Assembly (NCBI GenBank): GCA_965178655.1
Contig: OZ238266.1
Span: 1,488,001 to 1,552,000, forward strand
Source of the DNA: GCA-2733415 sp965178655
GTDB lineage: Bacteria; Bacteroidota; Bacteroidia; Flavobacteriales; Flavobacteriaceae
Direction of reading: 5' to 3'
DNA: 64,000 nucleotides
Part shown: one piece after another, positions 39,367-49,110 of the stretch
How the letters are laid out: each line of letters begins with the position of its first letter
Numbering within the stretch: the stretch's first letter is position 1
Made by a program: the position numbers and the translations under genes
Notes under the pieces: generated by a model
What the model was told of the DNA's origin: nothing
Seen by the model: the letters and a program-made list of their open reading frames with translations, nothing else
Databases searched by the model: none

Positions 39367-40038
39367 TTATCGGGCTAAAATTTCGTCAATCATTCCGTAT
39401 TCTTTTGCTTTATCAGCACGCATCCAATAATCTCTATCAGAGTCATTGTATACTTTGTTGTAATCTTGCCCGGAATGTTTTGCAATAATCTCGTATAATT
39501 CTTTTTTAAGTGTAAGTATTTCACGTGCTGTGATTTCAATATCACTAGCTTGTCCTTGTGCACCGCCTAAGGGTTGGTGAATCATAACTCTAGAGTGGGT
39601 AAGTCCTGAGCGTTTACCTTCTGCTCCTGCACACAATAAAACAGCGCCCATAGATGCTGCCATACCAGTACAGATTGTAGCTACATCGGGTTTTATAAAT
39701 TGCATGGTATCATAAATACCTAATCCTGCGTATACACTTCCTCCAGGAGAGTTGATGTATATTTGAATGTCTTTTGAGGCATCAATACTTTCTAAGAATA
39801 GAAGTTGTGCTTGTACAACATTGGCCACTTGGTCGTTAATACCTGTTCCTAAAAAGATAATTCTATCCATCATTAACCTTGAAAATACGTCAAAAACAGC
39901 AACATTCATTTGTCTTTCTTCAACAATATTAGGGGTCATTCCTTGTGGGTACATACTACTAATGATTTTGTCGTAGTACATGCTGTTTATACCTTGGTGC
40001 TTTGTGGCGTATTTTTCAAATTCTTTACCGTAGTTCAT
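39367..40038 (-). CDS. clpP: ClpP, proteolytic subunit
   Basis: 223 residues. Serine peptidase with triad in GMAASMGA (Ser), RVMIHQPLGG (His) and DSDRDYWM (Asp). Forms a 14-mer chamber in the cytoplasm. First gene of clpP-clpX. Confidence 0.97.
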   Translation of the reverse strand: MNYGKEFEKYATKHQGINSMYYDKIISSMYPQGMTPNIVEERQMNVAVFDVFSRLMMDRIIFLGTGINDQVANVVQAQLLFLESIDASKDIQIYINSPGGSVYAGLGIYDTMQFIKPDVATICTGMAASMGAVLLCAGAEGKRSGLTHSRVMIHQPLGGAQGQASDIEITAREILTLKKELYEIIAKHSGQDYNKVYNDSDRDYWMRADKAKEYGMIDEILAR

Positions 40039-40074
40039 GTGTTGTGTGTTAATGTTATAGAGGTCAATTTATGT

Positions 40075-40107
40075 AAAAAAAAGCGTCAAACAAAAGTTTA
40101 ACGCTTT
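40075..40107 (-). terminator. tig terminator
   Basis: On the minus strand AAAGCGTTAAAC, loop TTTT, GTTTGACGCTTT (one G-T pair), then TTTTT. It separates tig from clpPX transcription. Confidence 0.85.
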
Positions 40108-40132
40108 AAAGGTACTTAATTTTTGTTGTAAA

Positions 40133-41455
40133 CTAGTTATATACTTCTTTAATGAAATCTTCGTAGTTTAATTCTTTTACTTTTAGTTTTACATTTTCTT
40201 TGTAAAAGGCTAATAGTTTTTGACTTACAAGTTGCTCTCCAAGTTTTTTAGCTTCTTCTTGGTTAGATAGTACTCTTGCAGCAATACCTTCTAATTCTTC
40301 ATCAGATGGGTTTGTTTGTCCAAATTGTGCCATTTGAACTTTAATCATATCAATAGCGTATGCTTTTAAGTCTTCAAACTGAACTTTAATATCGTTATCT
40401 TTTAAGATTTTTCCTTCTATTAATTGGTAACGAAGTGCTTTCTCAGATTTTTCAAATTCATCGCGTGCTTCTTCAGCAGTTAATGGTTTTTCTCCAGCAG
40501 TTTGCATCCATTTTTCTAGGAATTTTTGAGGAAGATCAAATTTTGTGTTTTCAACTAAGTGTTCTGTAACATCGTTTAGTAGACGTTGGTCTGCTTGCTG
40601 AGAAAATTGCTTTTGAGCATCTTCTTGTAGTTTTGCTTTTAATTCGTCTTCAGAAGTTACGCTATCTTTACCAAATAATTTATCAAAGAATTCTTGGTCC
40701 ATTTCGGCTAAGGCTCTGTTGTTTGTTTCGGTAATGGTAAAAGTGATGTCAATAGCAAGTCCTTTTGCTAATTCACGGTCAATTTTTAAGGCGTTAACTA
40801 GATCGTGTTCTTCGTTAAATAGGCCTTTTGTTTTTAGGGTAATTGTATTTCCAACAGCAGCGTCTAATAGTGCAGTAGCATTTTTCTTACCTTTAATTTT
40901 GTCAAAAGTTATTGTAGTGGTGTTATCAATATTGTTGTCTTCGTTTTTAAAGACACCTGTAATTTCGGTAGATTTAGTAACTTCTGTGGTAGGTGTTATT
41001 TTACCGTATTGTTTTCTGATGTTCTCTATCTGATCGTTGATTGTTTTTTTGTCAGCTACAATATTATATTGGGTAATAGCTTTTTTGTTTTTTAGAGACA
41101 CGTCAAATTCTGGAGAGAGTCCTAATTCAAATTCAAATGAAAAATCATCATTATCCCAGTTTAAGTCTGCTTGTTCGCGAGGAAGTGGGTTTCCTAATAA
41201 GGCTAAATTTTCATCGGTTAGGTACTTGTTTAAGTTTTCCTGTAGCATTTTGTTTACCTCATCAACTAAAACAGCTTTACCATATTGCTTTTTAATCATT
41301 CCCATAGGAACTTGTCCTTTACGGAAACCAGGGATGTTTGCTTTTTTACGGTAATCTGCTAGTATAGTTTTTACTTTATCGGTATAATCTGCTTTTTCAA
41401 TTGCAACTGTTACAACTGCGTTAAGCGAATCGATGTTTTCTCTTGTAATATTCAT
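40133..41455 (-). CDS. tig: Trigger factor
   Basis: 440 residues, ribosome-bound chaperone. The N-terminal ribosome-binding domain holds FRKGQVPMGMIKKQYG (the family signature GFRxGxxP is seen as PGFRKGQVP), then a degenerate FKBP-type middle part and a helical C-terminal domain rich in Lys/Glu. Upstream of clpPX as in many bacteria, but with its own terminator here. Confidence 0.95.
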   Translation of the reverse strand: MNITRENIDSLNAVVTVAIEKADYTDKVKTILADYRKKANIPGFRKGQVPMGMIKKQYGKAVLVDEVNKMLQENLNKYLTDENLALLGNPLPREQADLNWDNDDFSFEFELGLSPEFDVSLKNKKAITQYNIVADKKTINDQIENIRKQYGKITPTTEVTKSTEITGVFKNEDNNIDNTTTITFDKIKGKKNATALLDAAVGNTITLKTKGLFNEEHDLVNALKIDRELAKGLAIDITFTITETNNRALAEMDQEFFDKLFGKDSVTSEDELKAKLQEDAQKQFSQQADQRLLNDVTEHLVENTKFDLPQKFLEKWMQTAGEKPLTAEEARDEFEKSEKALRYQLIEGKILKDNDIKVQFEDLKAYAIDMIKVQMAQFGQTNPSDEELEGIAARVLSNQEEAKKLGEQLVSQKLLAFYKENVKLKVKELNYEDFIKEVYN

Positions 41456-41571
41456 ATATGCTCTATTTTATAATAGCTAAAAATTGGTCTGCAAAAATAA
41501 TACAATTTTATGAGCTTGCAAATTTTTTAAGTCTTTGAATTTCAAGGGTGAATTTCAAGAGACATGGTTAT

Positions 41572-41613
41572 AAAAAAAACATCCTCTATACAAAATAATG
41601 CATAGAGGATGTT
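41572..41613 (-). terminator. Terminator of the FadL-SGNH operon
   Basis: On the minus strand AACATCCTCTAT, loop of about 12, ATAGAGGATGTT followed by TTTTTTATAACC. 12 bp arms, 23 bp past the SGNH stop. Confidence 0.88.
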
Positions 41614-41636
41614 GTGATTTGGTTTAGACTATTGTA

Positions 41637-43106
41637 TTAGTCAATATATACTGTTGGGTATGTACCAGGGTTTGTTTTTGGTATTGTTGCGTTAAAAGCA
41701 TTGTTAATACCTTCAATAATAATATTTGATATTACAGCGTAACCTCTTGCTGTTGGGTGAACACCATCTAAAGAGAAACCTCCACCTGTTGCAAAAGTAG
41801 ATGTTACCATACCGCCATCAAAAGCGATACCACCATTTGCTAAGTCTTCCATTGCGCCTTTAGCATCTACTAAAATAACATTGTCATTTGCACTAGCTAA
41901 AGCGGCAATAGTTCCGTTGTATACTCCTTGTGCGGCAGCTATCATACCTACTTCATTTTCAGTCAAAACTTGTGCGTCATTTAAAGGTACTGCAACTCCA
42001 ATTACAGAAGCAGGGTTAGCAGGGTCTGCTAAGGTTCCGATAACTGACATTGTTGGTAGCAATACTAAGTCATTAGCAGTAGCTTGTCTTAAAGAAGGGA
42101 TTCCTAAGGCAGATAAGTCTGTTAAACTTTCGTCTTCAATAACCATAGCGTTTTGACCTTCAACAAAGTTGATTGTTCTTTGTGCAACTTCTGCAGCAGA
42201 TATAGCGCTCATAGAAGCTGCTAATGCAAGACCGCCATTGTATGCAGCATAGTTAGAGTTTACGAATCCAGCAGTGGCTGCATCCATTGGGATTGGGTTG
42301 TGAGGTACAGTTGTAAAGTACGGGATAGTAGTTACATCTGGTAAGTTAATTACAACACCTTTAGCACCGTTTGCTGTTAAAGCATTTAATAAATCGTTGT
42401 ATACAGCGCCAAATACGTTAGGGTCTGTAATGTCATTTGATCCGTATGTAGATGGGTCAAAGTTTCCTGTTTGGTCTACACCAATACCTCCAGAGGTTGC
42501 AAATGATAGTACATCATTGTTACCAATCCAAAGAGAGAAAAATGTAGGGTTTTGAGCAACGGCATCAGCAATAACTGTTGCGTTTGGCTCTGAAGCAAAA
42601 CGTACAAAATAAGGGTTTGCAGCTCCAACAGACACTCCGGCAATGTTTCCGTAGCCAGGTGCTCCTAAATGGAATGACTTTGCTCCTGGAACTCCCATGT
42701 TATTCATAGGCCCAGTAAGTGTGTTTGCGATGTCTGTAGTTGGTGTTCCTCCTAAAACAGCAGGTGCTAGAGGGTCTCCACTTAATACATATCTATTGCT
42801 TGCAATTTGAGTTCCGCCAAGTAAAAGACCTCCAAGGTTGTCATTTACTAAAGGCTGTGTGAATTCTCCTCCTCCAGCATGGCTAAATTGGGTAGCCATA
42901 ATGTTTGGGTAAGAGTATTTTTGTCCGTCAAGGTATAATGCGCCATCGGCATATCCTGCAGTTAAAGAGTTTCCGACAGCAACATAGTTACTAAGGTCTG
43001 CATCTCCAGAGGAGTAAAATCCTATGTTTTCAATTGAGTTGTCAAATTCAGGCTCACAGGCTACTAAACCTAAGGCCATAATTGCTAAGTATTTTATATT
43101 TTTCAT
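41637..43106 (-). CDS. SGNH/GDSL-family hydrolase lipoprotein
   Basis: 489 residues. Lipobox ALGLVACE with Cys at about 16. Block I is GNSLTAGYADG (GNSL variant with the Ser nucleophile), a Gly in GAPGYGNIAG, block III GNNDVL and block V DGVHPTARGY with catalytic Asp-His, so a complete esterase/lipase active site on the cell surface or periplasm. It starts 19 bp after the FadL-like gene; together they may cut lipids and import the fatty acids. Confidence 0.9.
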   Translation of the reverse strand: MKNIKYLAIMALGLVACEPEFDNSIENIGFYSSGDADLSNYVAVGNSLTAGYADGALYLDGQKYSYPNIMATQFSHAGGGEFTQPLVNDNLGGLLLGGTQIASNRYVLSGDPLAPAVLGGTPTTDIANTLTGPMNNMGVPGAKSFHLGAPGYGNIAGVSVGAANPYFVRFASEPNATVIADAVAQNPTFFSLWIGNNDVLSFATSGGIGVDQTGNFDPSTYGSNDITDPNVFGAVYNDLLNALTANGAKGVVINLPDVTTIPYFTTVPHNPIPMDAATAGFVNSNYAAYNGGLALAASMSAISAAEVAQRTINFVEGQNAMVIEDESLTDLSALGIPSLRQATANDLVLLPTMSVIGTLADPANPASVIGVAVPLNDAQVLTENEVGMIAAAQGVYNGTIAALASANDNVILVDAKGAMEDLANGGIAFDGGMVTSTFATGGGFSLDGVHPTARGYAVISNIIIEGINNAFNATIPKTNPGTYPTVYID

Positions 43107-43125
43107 TTGTACTTTGTTTAGTAGT

Positions 43126-44373
43126 TTATAATTTATATGAGATTCCTATACCTGGTGAAAATACAGCTGATTTGTATGTTCCTTCAAAGGAAACATTTTG
43201 TCCGTTTTCTTGGTAATGATCATATGAGTTTTCAATTTCATCAAACTGTAAGTATAATACAGAAGCATCAATACATAGTTTGTCGGTTATCTGGTAAGAT
43301 AATCCTCCAGTGTAACCCATAGAATCGTTACGTGGTGTTTCTGGTGCAAAGTATCCGTCTTGTACAGGAGACTCGTCAAAATACACACCACCTCTAAGCA
43401 TTAGCTTGTCTGTAGCTTCAAATTGTAATCCTAATCGGTATGTTGAAGAGTCTTGATAGTTTCTAGGGCTAACAGATGTTCCTGCAGCATTGTTAAAAGA
43501 AACGGTTAATGCTTCATAAGCACTCCATTGCGCAAAGTTATAGTCAAAAGCAAGTAAGAATTTACTAGTCATTTGGTATGATAATCCTAGCGTGATTTCT
43601 GCAGGCATAGGAAGCTCTGCGTTAAATGTAGTATCTGAGTAGTCTCCAGGCAAGCTTGCTGGTACATTTTCAAAATCAGCATGACCATCTTCTACGACCA
43701 TATCAATTCTTGAGCGATAGTTAAGACCAATGTTTAATTTGTCAGTTGGTTTTACTAAAAGCCCTACAGAGTATCCCCATGCAGAAATTCCAGTACCTTC
43801 AACAGTAACATTAGCTCTGTTTCCTTCGGTGTCGGTTAAAGTTCTGTTTAGGTTTTTGTTAAAAACCACAGATCCTCGGGCATATATTGGCCCACCACCG
43901 ATACTGAATTTCTCGTTCACTTTAAAAGCAATTGTAGGTTGAAAGAATATTGCTTTTAAGGCAATATTATTTACTAAGTGAGATCCTTCCCAGTCTTTCT
44001 CCCATTCTACAGAACTACCATATGGTGTGTAAACTCCAAAACCTACTGTAAAGTGGTCATTTAGTTTGTAGGTTGCATAAAAGTTAACAGGTGTTCCTAG
44101 AGGGTTATTTGTTTCAGCAGCATGTCCATAGGCTGCGTTTTCGTATCCTACTTGTCCAAAGATGGCACTTCCTCCAAGAGAAACATTAAATTTTCCGTCT
44201 AAGAAAGACATACTAGCCGGGTTAAAGAACACAGATTCTGCGCTACTAATTACAGCAACACCAGTGTGTCCCATTGCAAGTTGTTTTTGTCCTTGTATAG
44301 CAACTCTATAACCACCGGCATAAAGTGTTGATCCTACAAGAAAAAACAGTACAAAAGATAACAATTTTTTCAT
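43126..44373 (-). CDS. OmpP1/FadL/TodX-type outer-membrane transporter
   Basis: 415 residues. Signal peptide 1-19 (..GSTLYA|GGY). The N-terminal segment YRVAIQGQKQLAMGHTGVA and NPASMSFLDGK is the N-terminal plug of FadL-type channels; the rest is beta-strands to the aromatic end GISYKL. It takes up hydrophobic compounds such as long-chain fatty acids. First gene of the pair with the SGNH hydrolase. Confidence 0.92.
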   Translation of the reverse strand: MKKLLSFVLFFLVGSTLYAGGYRVAIQGQKQLAMGHTGVAVISSAESVFFNPASMSFLDGKFNVSLGGSAIFGQVGYENAAYGHAAETNNPLGTPVNFYATYKLNDHFTVGFGVYTPYGSSVEWEKDWEGSHLVNNIALKAIFFQPTIAFKVNEKFSIGGGPIYARGSVVFNKNLNRTLTDTEGNRANVTVEGTGISAWGYSVGLLVKPTDKLNIGLNYRSRIDMVVEDGHADFENVPASLPGDYSDTTFNAELPMPAEITLGLSYQMTSKFLLAFDYNFAQWSAYEALTVSFNNAAGTSVSPRNYQDSSTYRLGLQFEATDKLMLRGGVYFDESPVQDGYFAPETPRNDSMGYTGGLSYQITDKLCIDASVLYLQFDEIENSYDHYQENGQNVSFEGTYKSAVFSPGIGISYKL

Positions 44374-44452
44374 AATAAATATATATTTAGTTTTAGGTTA
44401 GTGTTTTCTAGGCTTAAAAATAAACCTAAAGACAAGCAATAGTACGAAAAAA

Positions 44453-45214
44453 TTACAAAAAAGCCATTACTTTTTTGTAAAATTCTTGTGGGTTTTCTGC
44501 GTGTAGCCAATGTCCGGCGTTAGAAACGGTTTCTATTTTTGCCTTTAAAAAAGTATTTAAAATAAGTGCATCATCTTCTTTGGTAATGTAGTTTGAATTA
44601 CCTCCTCTAAGAAATAATGTTGGTTTTAAAAAGGCGGTTTTTGCGCTCCCTTCAACAATCACTTCGTTGTATTTTTCAACTAAAACAGGAAGGTTAAATC
44701 GGTACTCAAAAGTGTTTTTGTCTTTGCGATAAACATTTTTCATCAAAAACTGAACAACACCAGGTTCTGGGATGTATTTAGATAATGTTTGTTGTATTTC
44801 TGTTCTTGAAAATTGTGTTGTAAAATCAACTTCAGACAGCGCTTTTAGAATATATTGATGGTGTGCTGGGTAGGATTTTGGTGCAATATCTGCGACAATT
44901 AACTTGGCTATAAGTCTAGGGTATGTTAAGGAAAATTCCATTGCTGTTTTTCCGCCCATAGAGTGCCCTAAAATGATACAGTTTTCTAATTGATAGTGAT
45001 CAATGTAGTGCTTTAAATCTTGTGTAAGCGCCGCATAAGAAAACTCATTGTTGTGAAAACTTCTTCCATGATTTCGTTGGTCAATGAGATGCACCTCGTA
45101 ATCTTTTGCAAAGATGTTTCCTAGTGTTTTCCAATTATCAGACATCCCCAAAAAACCATGAAGAATAAGAAAAGGTTGCCCGGAGCCTAGTATTTTAGAG
45201 TGCAAAAGAGTCAT
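44453..45214 (-). CDS. Alpha/beta-hydrolase (YbfF-like esterase)
   Basis: 253 residues. Catalytic Ser in GHSMGGKTAMEF, Asp in the FLRGGNSNYITKED region and His in NAGHWLHAEN. The oxyanion HGFLGMSDNW and the DQRNHGRS motif fit the E. coli YbfF acyl-CoA esterase family. Cytoplasmic. It ends the leftward pair with pdxJ (4 bp gap). Substrate unknown. Confidence 0.9.
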   Translation of the reverse strand: MTLLHSKILGSGQPFLILHGFLGMSDNWKTLGNIFAKDYEVHLIDQRNHGRSFHNNEFSYAALTQDLKHYIDHYQLENCIILGHSMGGKTAMEFSLTYPRLIAKLIVADIAPKSYPAHHQYILKALSEVDFTTQFSRTEIQQTLSKYIPEPGVVQFLMKNVYRKDKNTFEYRFNLPVLVEKYNEVIVEGSAKTAFLKPTLFLRGGNSNYITKEDDALILNTFLKAKIETVSNAGHWLHAENPQEFYKKVMAFL

Positions 45215-45218
45215 GCTG

Positions 45219-45932
45219 TTATTTTAGTTTGTTAAGGTAAAGGTTAACAACGTTCTCTAGTCCTAAATAAATCGATTCTGAAATTAAGGCATGCCCGATA
45301 GACACTTCTAGTAAGCCAGGAATGTTGTTTTTAAAGAAATGAATATTGTCTAGACTTAGGTCATGCCCTGCATTAACACCTAGATTTAGTTCATTGGCAA
45401 GAATGGCACATTCTGTATATGGCGTAATAGCATGTTCGTTTCCTTTGTTATATTCAGAAGCAAAATGTTCGGTGTAGAGTTCAATTCTGTCGGCACCTGT
45501 TTTTTTAGCGCCTTCAATCATTGTTATGGTTGGATCAACAAAAATAGATGTACGAATGTTATGGCGTTTAAATTCGCTAATAACATCGCTTAAAAAGCTA
45601 TGGTGCGTAATGGTGTCCCAGCCAGCATTAGAGGTTAGTGCAGTAACAGCGTCTGGTACAAGTGTAACTTGTGAAGGTTTTGTTTGGAGTACTAGATCTA
45701 TGAATTTCTGATTTGGATTTCCTTCAATATTAAATTCGGTCGTTACTAATTTTGAAAGATCTCTAGCATCCTGATAGCGAATGTGTCGTTCGTCTGGTCT
45801 AGGGTGTATGGTAATGCCTTGTGCGCCAAATCGTTCAATATCGGTTGCTGTGGTTAGTAAATTTGGAGTGTTTCCTCCTCGAGCATTTCTAAGGGTGGCT
45901 ATTTTATTGATATTTACGCTTAACTTTGTCAT
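45219..45932 (-). CDS. pdxJ: Pyridoxine 5'-phosphate synthase PdxJ
   Basis: 237 residues. Final ring-closing step of de novo vitamin B6 synthesis (DXP-dependent). Seen: LSVNINKIATLRNARGGN, the phosphate-binding HPRPDERHI and VNAGHDLS, family signatures of the TIM-barrel enzyme. Divergent from the CBS gene. Confidence 0.97.
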   Translation of the reverse strand: MTKLSVNINKIATLRNARGGNTPNLLTTATDIERFGAQGITIHPRPDERHIRYQDARDLSKLVTTEFNIEGNPNQKFIDLVLQTKPSQVTLVPDAVTALTSNAGWDTITHHSFLSDVISEFKRHNIRTSIFVDPTITMIEGAKKTGADRIELYTEHFASEYNKGNEHAITPYTECAILANELNLGVNAGHDLSLDNIHFFKNNIPGLLEVSIGHALISESIYLGLENVVNLYLNKLK

Positions 45933-46010
45933 AGTATAAAAATTGGACTACAAATTTAGGGTTAATTACTATAAAATAGTTAATTTGCAATATAAATTTA
46001 CAGCAATATA

Positions 46011-46664
46011 ATGAATTTAGAGCGCCTTATTATTAACGACATCACACCTGTGCAAATGCATAAAAAAATTGCGTCTATACAGCAGTTGTTTAATAATTTA
46101 GTATGCTCTCATGTTCCTGTTTTTAAAAAAGAGGTTTTTATAGGCTGTATGTCGGAGAACGATTTGCGTTGTTTTGATCCTGAAAAAACAATTGAAGCAT
46201 ATCAATATGCAGTTGAGTTTTTTTCGGTAAACAATACGGATAATTGGTTAGATGTTTTAGCGGCTTTTGCTCAGCATGAAACAAACATTATGCCTGTTCT
46301 AAAGGAAGATAGGTATATAGGTTACTATGAGTTAAAAGATATTATTAATTTGTTAGACCAAACCCCGTTTTTTTACGAGTCAGGAGCGGTTATTGTTGTT
46401 AAAAAAGCAATAGAAAAGTACTCTTTTAGTGAGGTTATTCAAATAGTGGAATCTAATAACGCAAAAGCGCTAGGGGCATTTGTTTCTAAAAAAGATGCTG
46501 ATTTTATTGATGTTACGCTAAAAATAACCAATACAAACTTGTCTGAAATAATGCAATCCTTCCGAAGGTATGAATACAGTATTGTTTCTGGAGTAAAAGA
46601 AGATGTGTATCTAAAAGACTTAAAAGAACGCTCGGCGTATCTAAAAAAATATTTGAATATATAA
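46011..46664 (+). CDS. CBS-domain protein
   Basis: 217 residues. Two CBS-like repeats can be seen (N-terminal: PVFKKEVFIGCMSENDLRCF; middle: IMPVLKEDRYIGYYELKDIINLL), usually binding adenosyl ligands, followed by a small C-terminal ACT/CBS-like part (YSIVSGVKEDVYLKDLKERSAYL). Always found before nadK in flavobacteria. 5 bp gap to nadK suggests a role tied to NAD(P) or nucleotide level, but no enzyme domain is present. Confidence 0.85.
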   Translation: MNLERLIINDITPVQMHKKIASIQQLFNNLVCSHVPVFKKEVFIGCMSENDLRCFDPEKTIEAYQYAVEFFSVNNTDNWLDVLAAFAQHETNIMPVLKEDRYIGYYELKDIINLLDQTPFFYESGAVIVVKKAIEKYSFSEVIQIVESNNAKALGAFVSKKDADFIDVTLKITNTNLSEIMQSFRRYEYSIVSGVKEDVYLKDLKERSAYLKKYLNI

Positions 46665-46669
46665 GAACA

Positions 46670-47554
46670 ATGGTAAGAGTTGCAATTTACGGATTATTTA
46701 AAGAAAACTTCCCAAAAGAGTGTGTGTGTATTGTACTAGGCGCTCTAGAAAAACACAAAGCAGAAGTGTATTTAGAAGAGTCTTGTGCAGAAGAGGTTAG
46801 AGCAGTTACAGGTAAAATGCATCAAACCTTTTCAGTAAATACGCCATTAAAAACTACAGTAGATTTTTTAATAAGCATTGGAGGAGACGGAACCATACTT
46901 CGTGCACTAACCTATATAAAAAATTCGGAGGTTCCTATAGTAGGGGTAAATACCGGTAGAATGGGGTTTTTAGCAACCATTCAAAAAAACGAAATTGAAA
47001 CAGCAATTCATAAAATTATAGCTAACGAATATAAGATTTCTAAGCGCAGTGTATTGCAATTAACAAGCACATCAAAACACACGGAAATAGATGATGTTTT
47101 TAATTTTGCACTAAATGAAATTGCGGTAAGTAGAAAGAATACCACCTCAATGATTAAAGTTAAAACATATCTAAATGAGGCGTACCTTACTTCCTATTGG
47201 GCAGACGGGCTAATTGTTGCTACGCCAACAGGTTCTACGGGTTATTCATTAAGTTGTGGTGGGCCAGTAGTAGCGCCAGACGCTAAAAACATAGTGTTAA
47301 CGCCCATTGCGCCGCATAATCTTAATGCACGCCCGTTGGTTATTCCAGATAATACTACAGTAGAGTTAGTAGTTACAGGTAGAGAAGACGAGCATTTGGT
47401 GTCTTTAGATTCTAAAACAATTACGGTAGCTAACGAAACGGTGTTAACCATAAAAAAAGCGTCCTTCTTTATACACATGATTGAGAGCAAGGAGGAAAGT
47501 TTTTTGCATTCTCTTAGAACCAAATTATTGTGGGGAGAAGATAAACGGAATTAA
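46670..47554 (+). CDS. nadK: NAD kinase
   Basis: 294 residues. Phosphorylates NAD to NADP. Seen: GGDGTILRA (the catalytic GGDG), NEIAVSRK, and TPTGSTGYSLSCGGP. Cytoplasmic. Starts the run to uppS and bamA. Confidence 0.97.
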   Translation: MVRVAIYGLFKENFPKECVCIVLGALEKHKAEVYLEESCAEEVRAVTGKMHQTFSVNTPLKTTVDFLISIGGDGTILRALTYIKNSEVPIVGVNTGRMGFLATIQKNEIETAIHKIIANEYKISKRSVLQLTSTSKHTEIDDVFNFALNEIAVSRKNTTSMIKVKTYLNEAYLTSYWADGLIVATPTGSTGYSLSCGGPVVAPDAKNIVLTPIAPHNLNARPLVIPDNTTVELVVTGREDEHLVSLDSKTITVANETVLTIKKASFFIHMIESKEESFLHSLRTKLLWGEDKRN

Positions 47555-47659
47555 AACAATAAATAATCAGTTTTCATGTTTTATAGAAGTATTTAATAGC
47601 TAATAAAGAAGGCAAATGTATATATTTGCTTTTTTTGTAAATCAAAAAAGGTTAATCAC

Positions 47660-48361
47660 ATGAAAATATTATTGCGTATTGTAAGCATACTACTTATATC
47701 AAGTAGCAGTTTGTTTGGGCAAATTCACGAATTTGGAATATCGGTAGGTGGTACAAATGCAATTGCAGATGTAGGATCTGAGTTGTTTGTGAACCCTAAT
47801 AATATTGCTTTTGGAGGTATGTATAGATGGAATAGAAGCCCACGACATTCTTATCGTTTTTCTGCAATGCATACACAATTAAGCGGTGATGATGCTAAAT
47901 CTCAAGAGTCTAGAAGAAAAGAAAGAGGTTATGCTTTTAAAAACACATTAACCGAGTTAACTGCTGGAATGGAGTTTACGTTTTTAGAGTTTGATTTGCA
48001 CGAGTATTACAGTCAGCGTTTAAAAACAACACCTTATTTATTTACAGGAATAAGCTATGTTAGTTATAGTGCCTTGGCCTTAGATGCGGGAGAAATATTG
48101 CCTTACAACTCGCATACTACTCTAGCTATGCCTATGGCAGTAGGAATTAAAACCATGATATCAAGACAATTAATTTTATCCTTTGAAATTAACGCTAGAT
48201 ATACTTTTACAGATGATTTAGATGGGAGCAACCCCGTACGAGATAAAGAAGAGTATGAATCCTTAAAATTCGGGAATTTAAATACTAACGACTGGTATGT
48301 GTTTACGGGTGTCACGTTAACTTATACTTTTGGAAAGAACCCTTGTTTTTGTAATTATTAA
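47660..48361 (+). CDS. DUF6089 outer-membrane beta-barrel protein
   Basis: 233 residues. Signal peptide ends SSSLFG|QIHEFG. The N-terminal EFGISVGGTNAIADVG is the family hallmark, followed by short strands as in 8-stranded barrels. The C-terminus FGKNPCFCNY contains two Cys. A conserved neighbour of uppS and bamA, so perhaps part of outer-membrane biogenesis. Function unknown. Confidence 0.88.
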   Translation: MKILLRIVSILLISSSSLFGQIHEFGISVGGTNAIADVGSELFVNPNNIAFGGMYRWNRSPRHSYRFSAMHTQLSGDDAKSQESRRKERGYAFKNTLTELTAGMEFTFLEFDLHEYYSQRLKTTPYLFTGISYVSYSALALDAGEILPYNSHTTLAMPMAVGIKTMISRQLILSFEINARYTFTDDLDGSNPVRDKEEYESLKFGNLNTNDWYVFTGVTLTYTFGKNPCFCNY

Positions 48362-48369
48362 CAATACGT

Positions 48370-49110
48370 ATGAGCAACCTAAAGCAGATAAATTTAGAAA
48401 ACAGCCCAAAACATATTGCTATTATAATGGATGGCAATGGGCGATGGGCAAAAAAACGAGGTTTATTACGTGTTTTTGGACATGAGCGTGGTGCCAAAGC
48501 TGTAAAAGAAGTTATTTCTGCGTCTGCAGAAGCCAATGTAAAACATTTAACATTATATGCTTTTTCAACAGAAAACTGGAATAGACCAAAAAAAGAAGTC
48601 GATAAGTTAATGACCTTGCTAATGTCTTCTTTAAAAAAAGAATTTAAAACCTTACACGATAACAATATAAAACTGTGCGCTATAGGTAATTTAGATGCAC
48701 TCCCTGAAAAAGCAAAAACAGAATTATTATCGGTTATAGACAAAACCAAAAACAATACAAAATTAGTGCTAACATTGGCACTAAGTTATGGTTCGCGTGC
48801 AGAAATTGTTAAAACCGTTAAAGAAATTGCCGAGAAAGTTAAAAATAACATAATTTCAGTAGAAAATATTGATAATTCAATTATAAATGAACATCTTTAC
48901 ACGCACAATTTACCAGATGTAGATTTGCTTATTAGAACAAGTGGAGAACAACGCATAAGTAACTTTTTGTTATGGCAAATTGCATATGCCGAATTATATT
49001 TTACAGATATACTTTGGCCAGATTTTAAAAAAGAACACCTTTTTGAGGCGATAATAAATTATCAAAATAGAGAACGACGATTTGGAAAAACTAGCGAACA
49101 AATTAAGTAA
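48370..49110 (+). CDS. uppS: Undecaprenyl pyrophosphate synthase (cis-isoprenyl transferase)
   Basis: 246 residues. Makes the C55 lipid carrier for cell-wall glycans. The motif IMDGNGRWAKKRGL with catalytic Asp and RTSGEQRISNFLLWQ...AELYF are present. 8 bp after the DUF6089 gene; its end overlaps the bamA start. Confidence 0.97.
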   Translation: MSNLKQINLENSPKHIAIIMDGNGRWAKKRGLLRVFGHERGAKAVKEVISASAEANVKHLTLYAFSTENWNRPKKEVDKLMTLLMSSLKKEFKTLHDNNIKLCAIGNLDALPEKAKTELLSVIDKTKNNTKLVLTLALSYGSRAEIVKTVKEIAEKVKNNIISVENIDNSIINEHLYTHNLPDVDLLIRTSGEQRISNFLLWQIAYAELYFTDILWPDFKKEHLFEAIINYQNRERRFGKTSEQIK

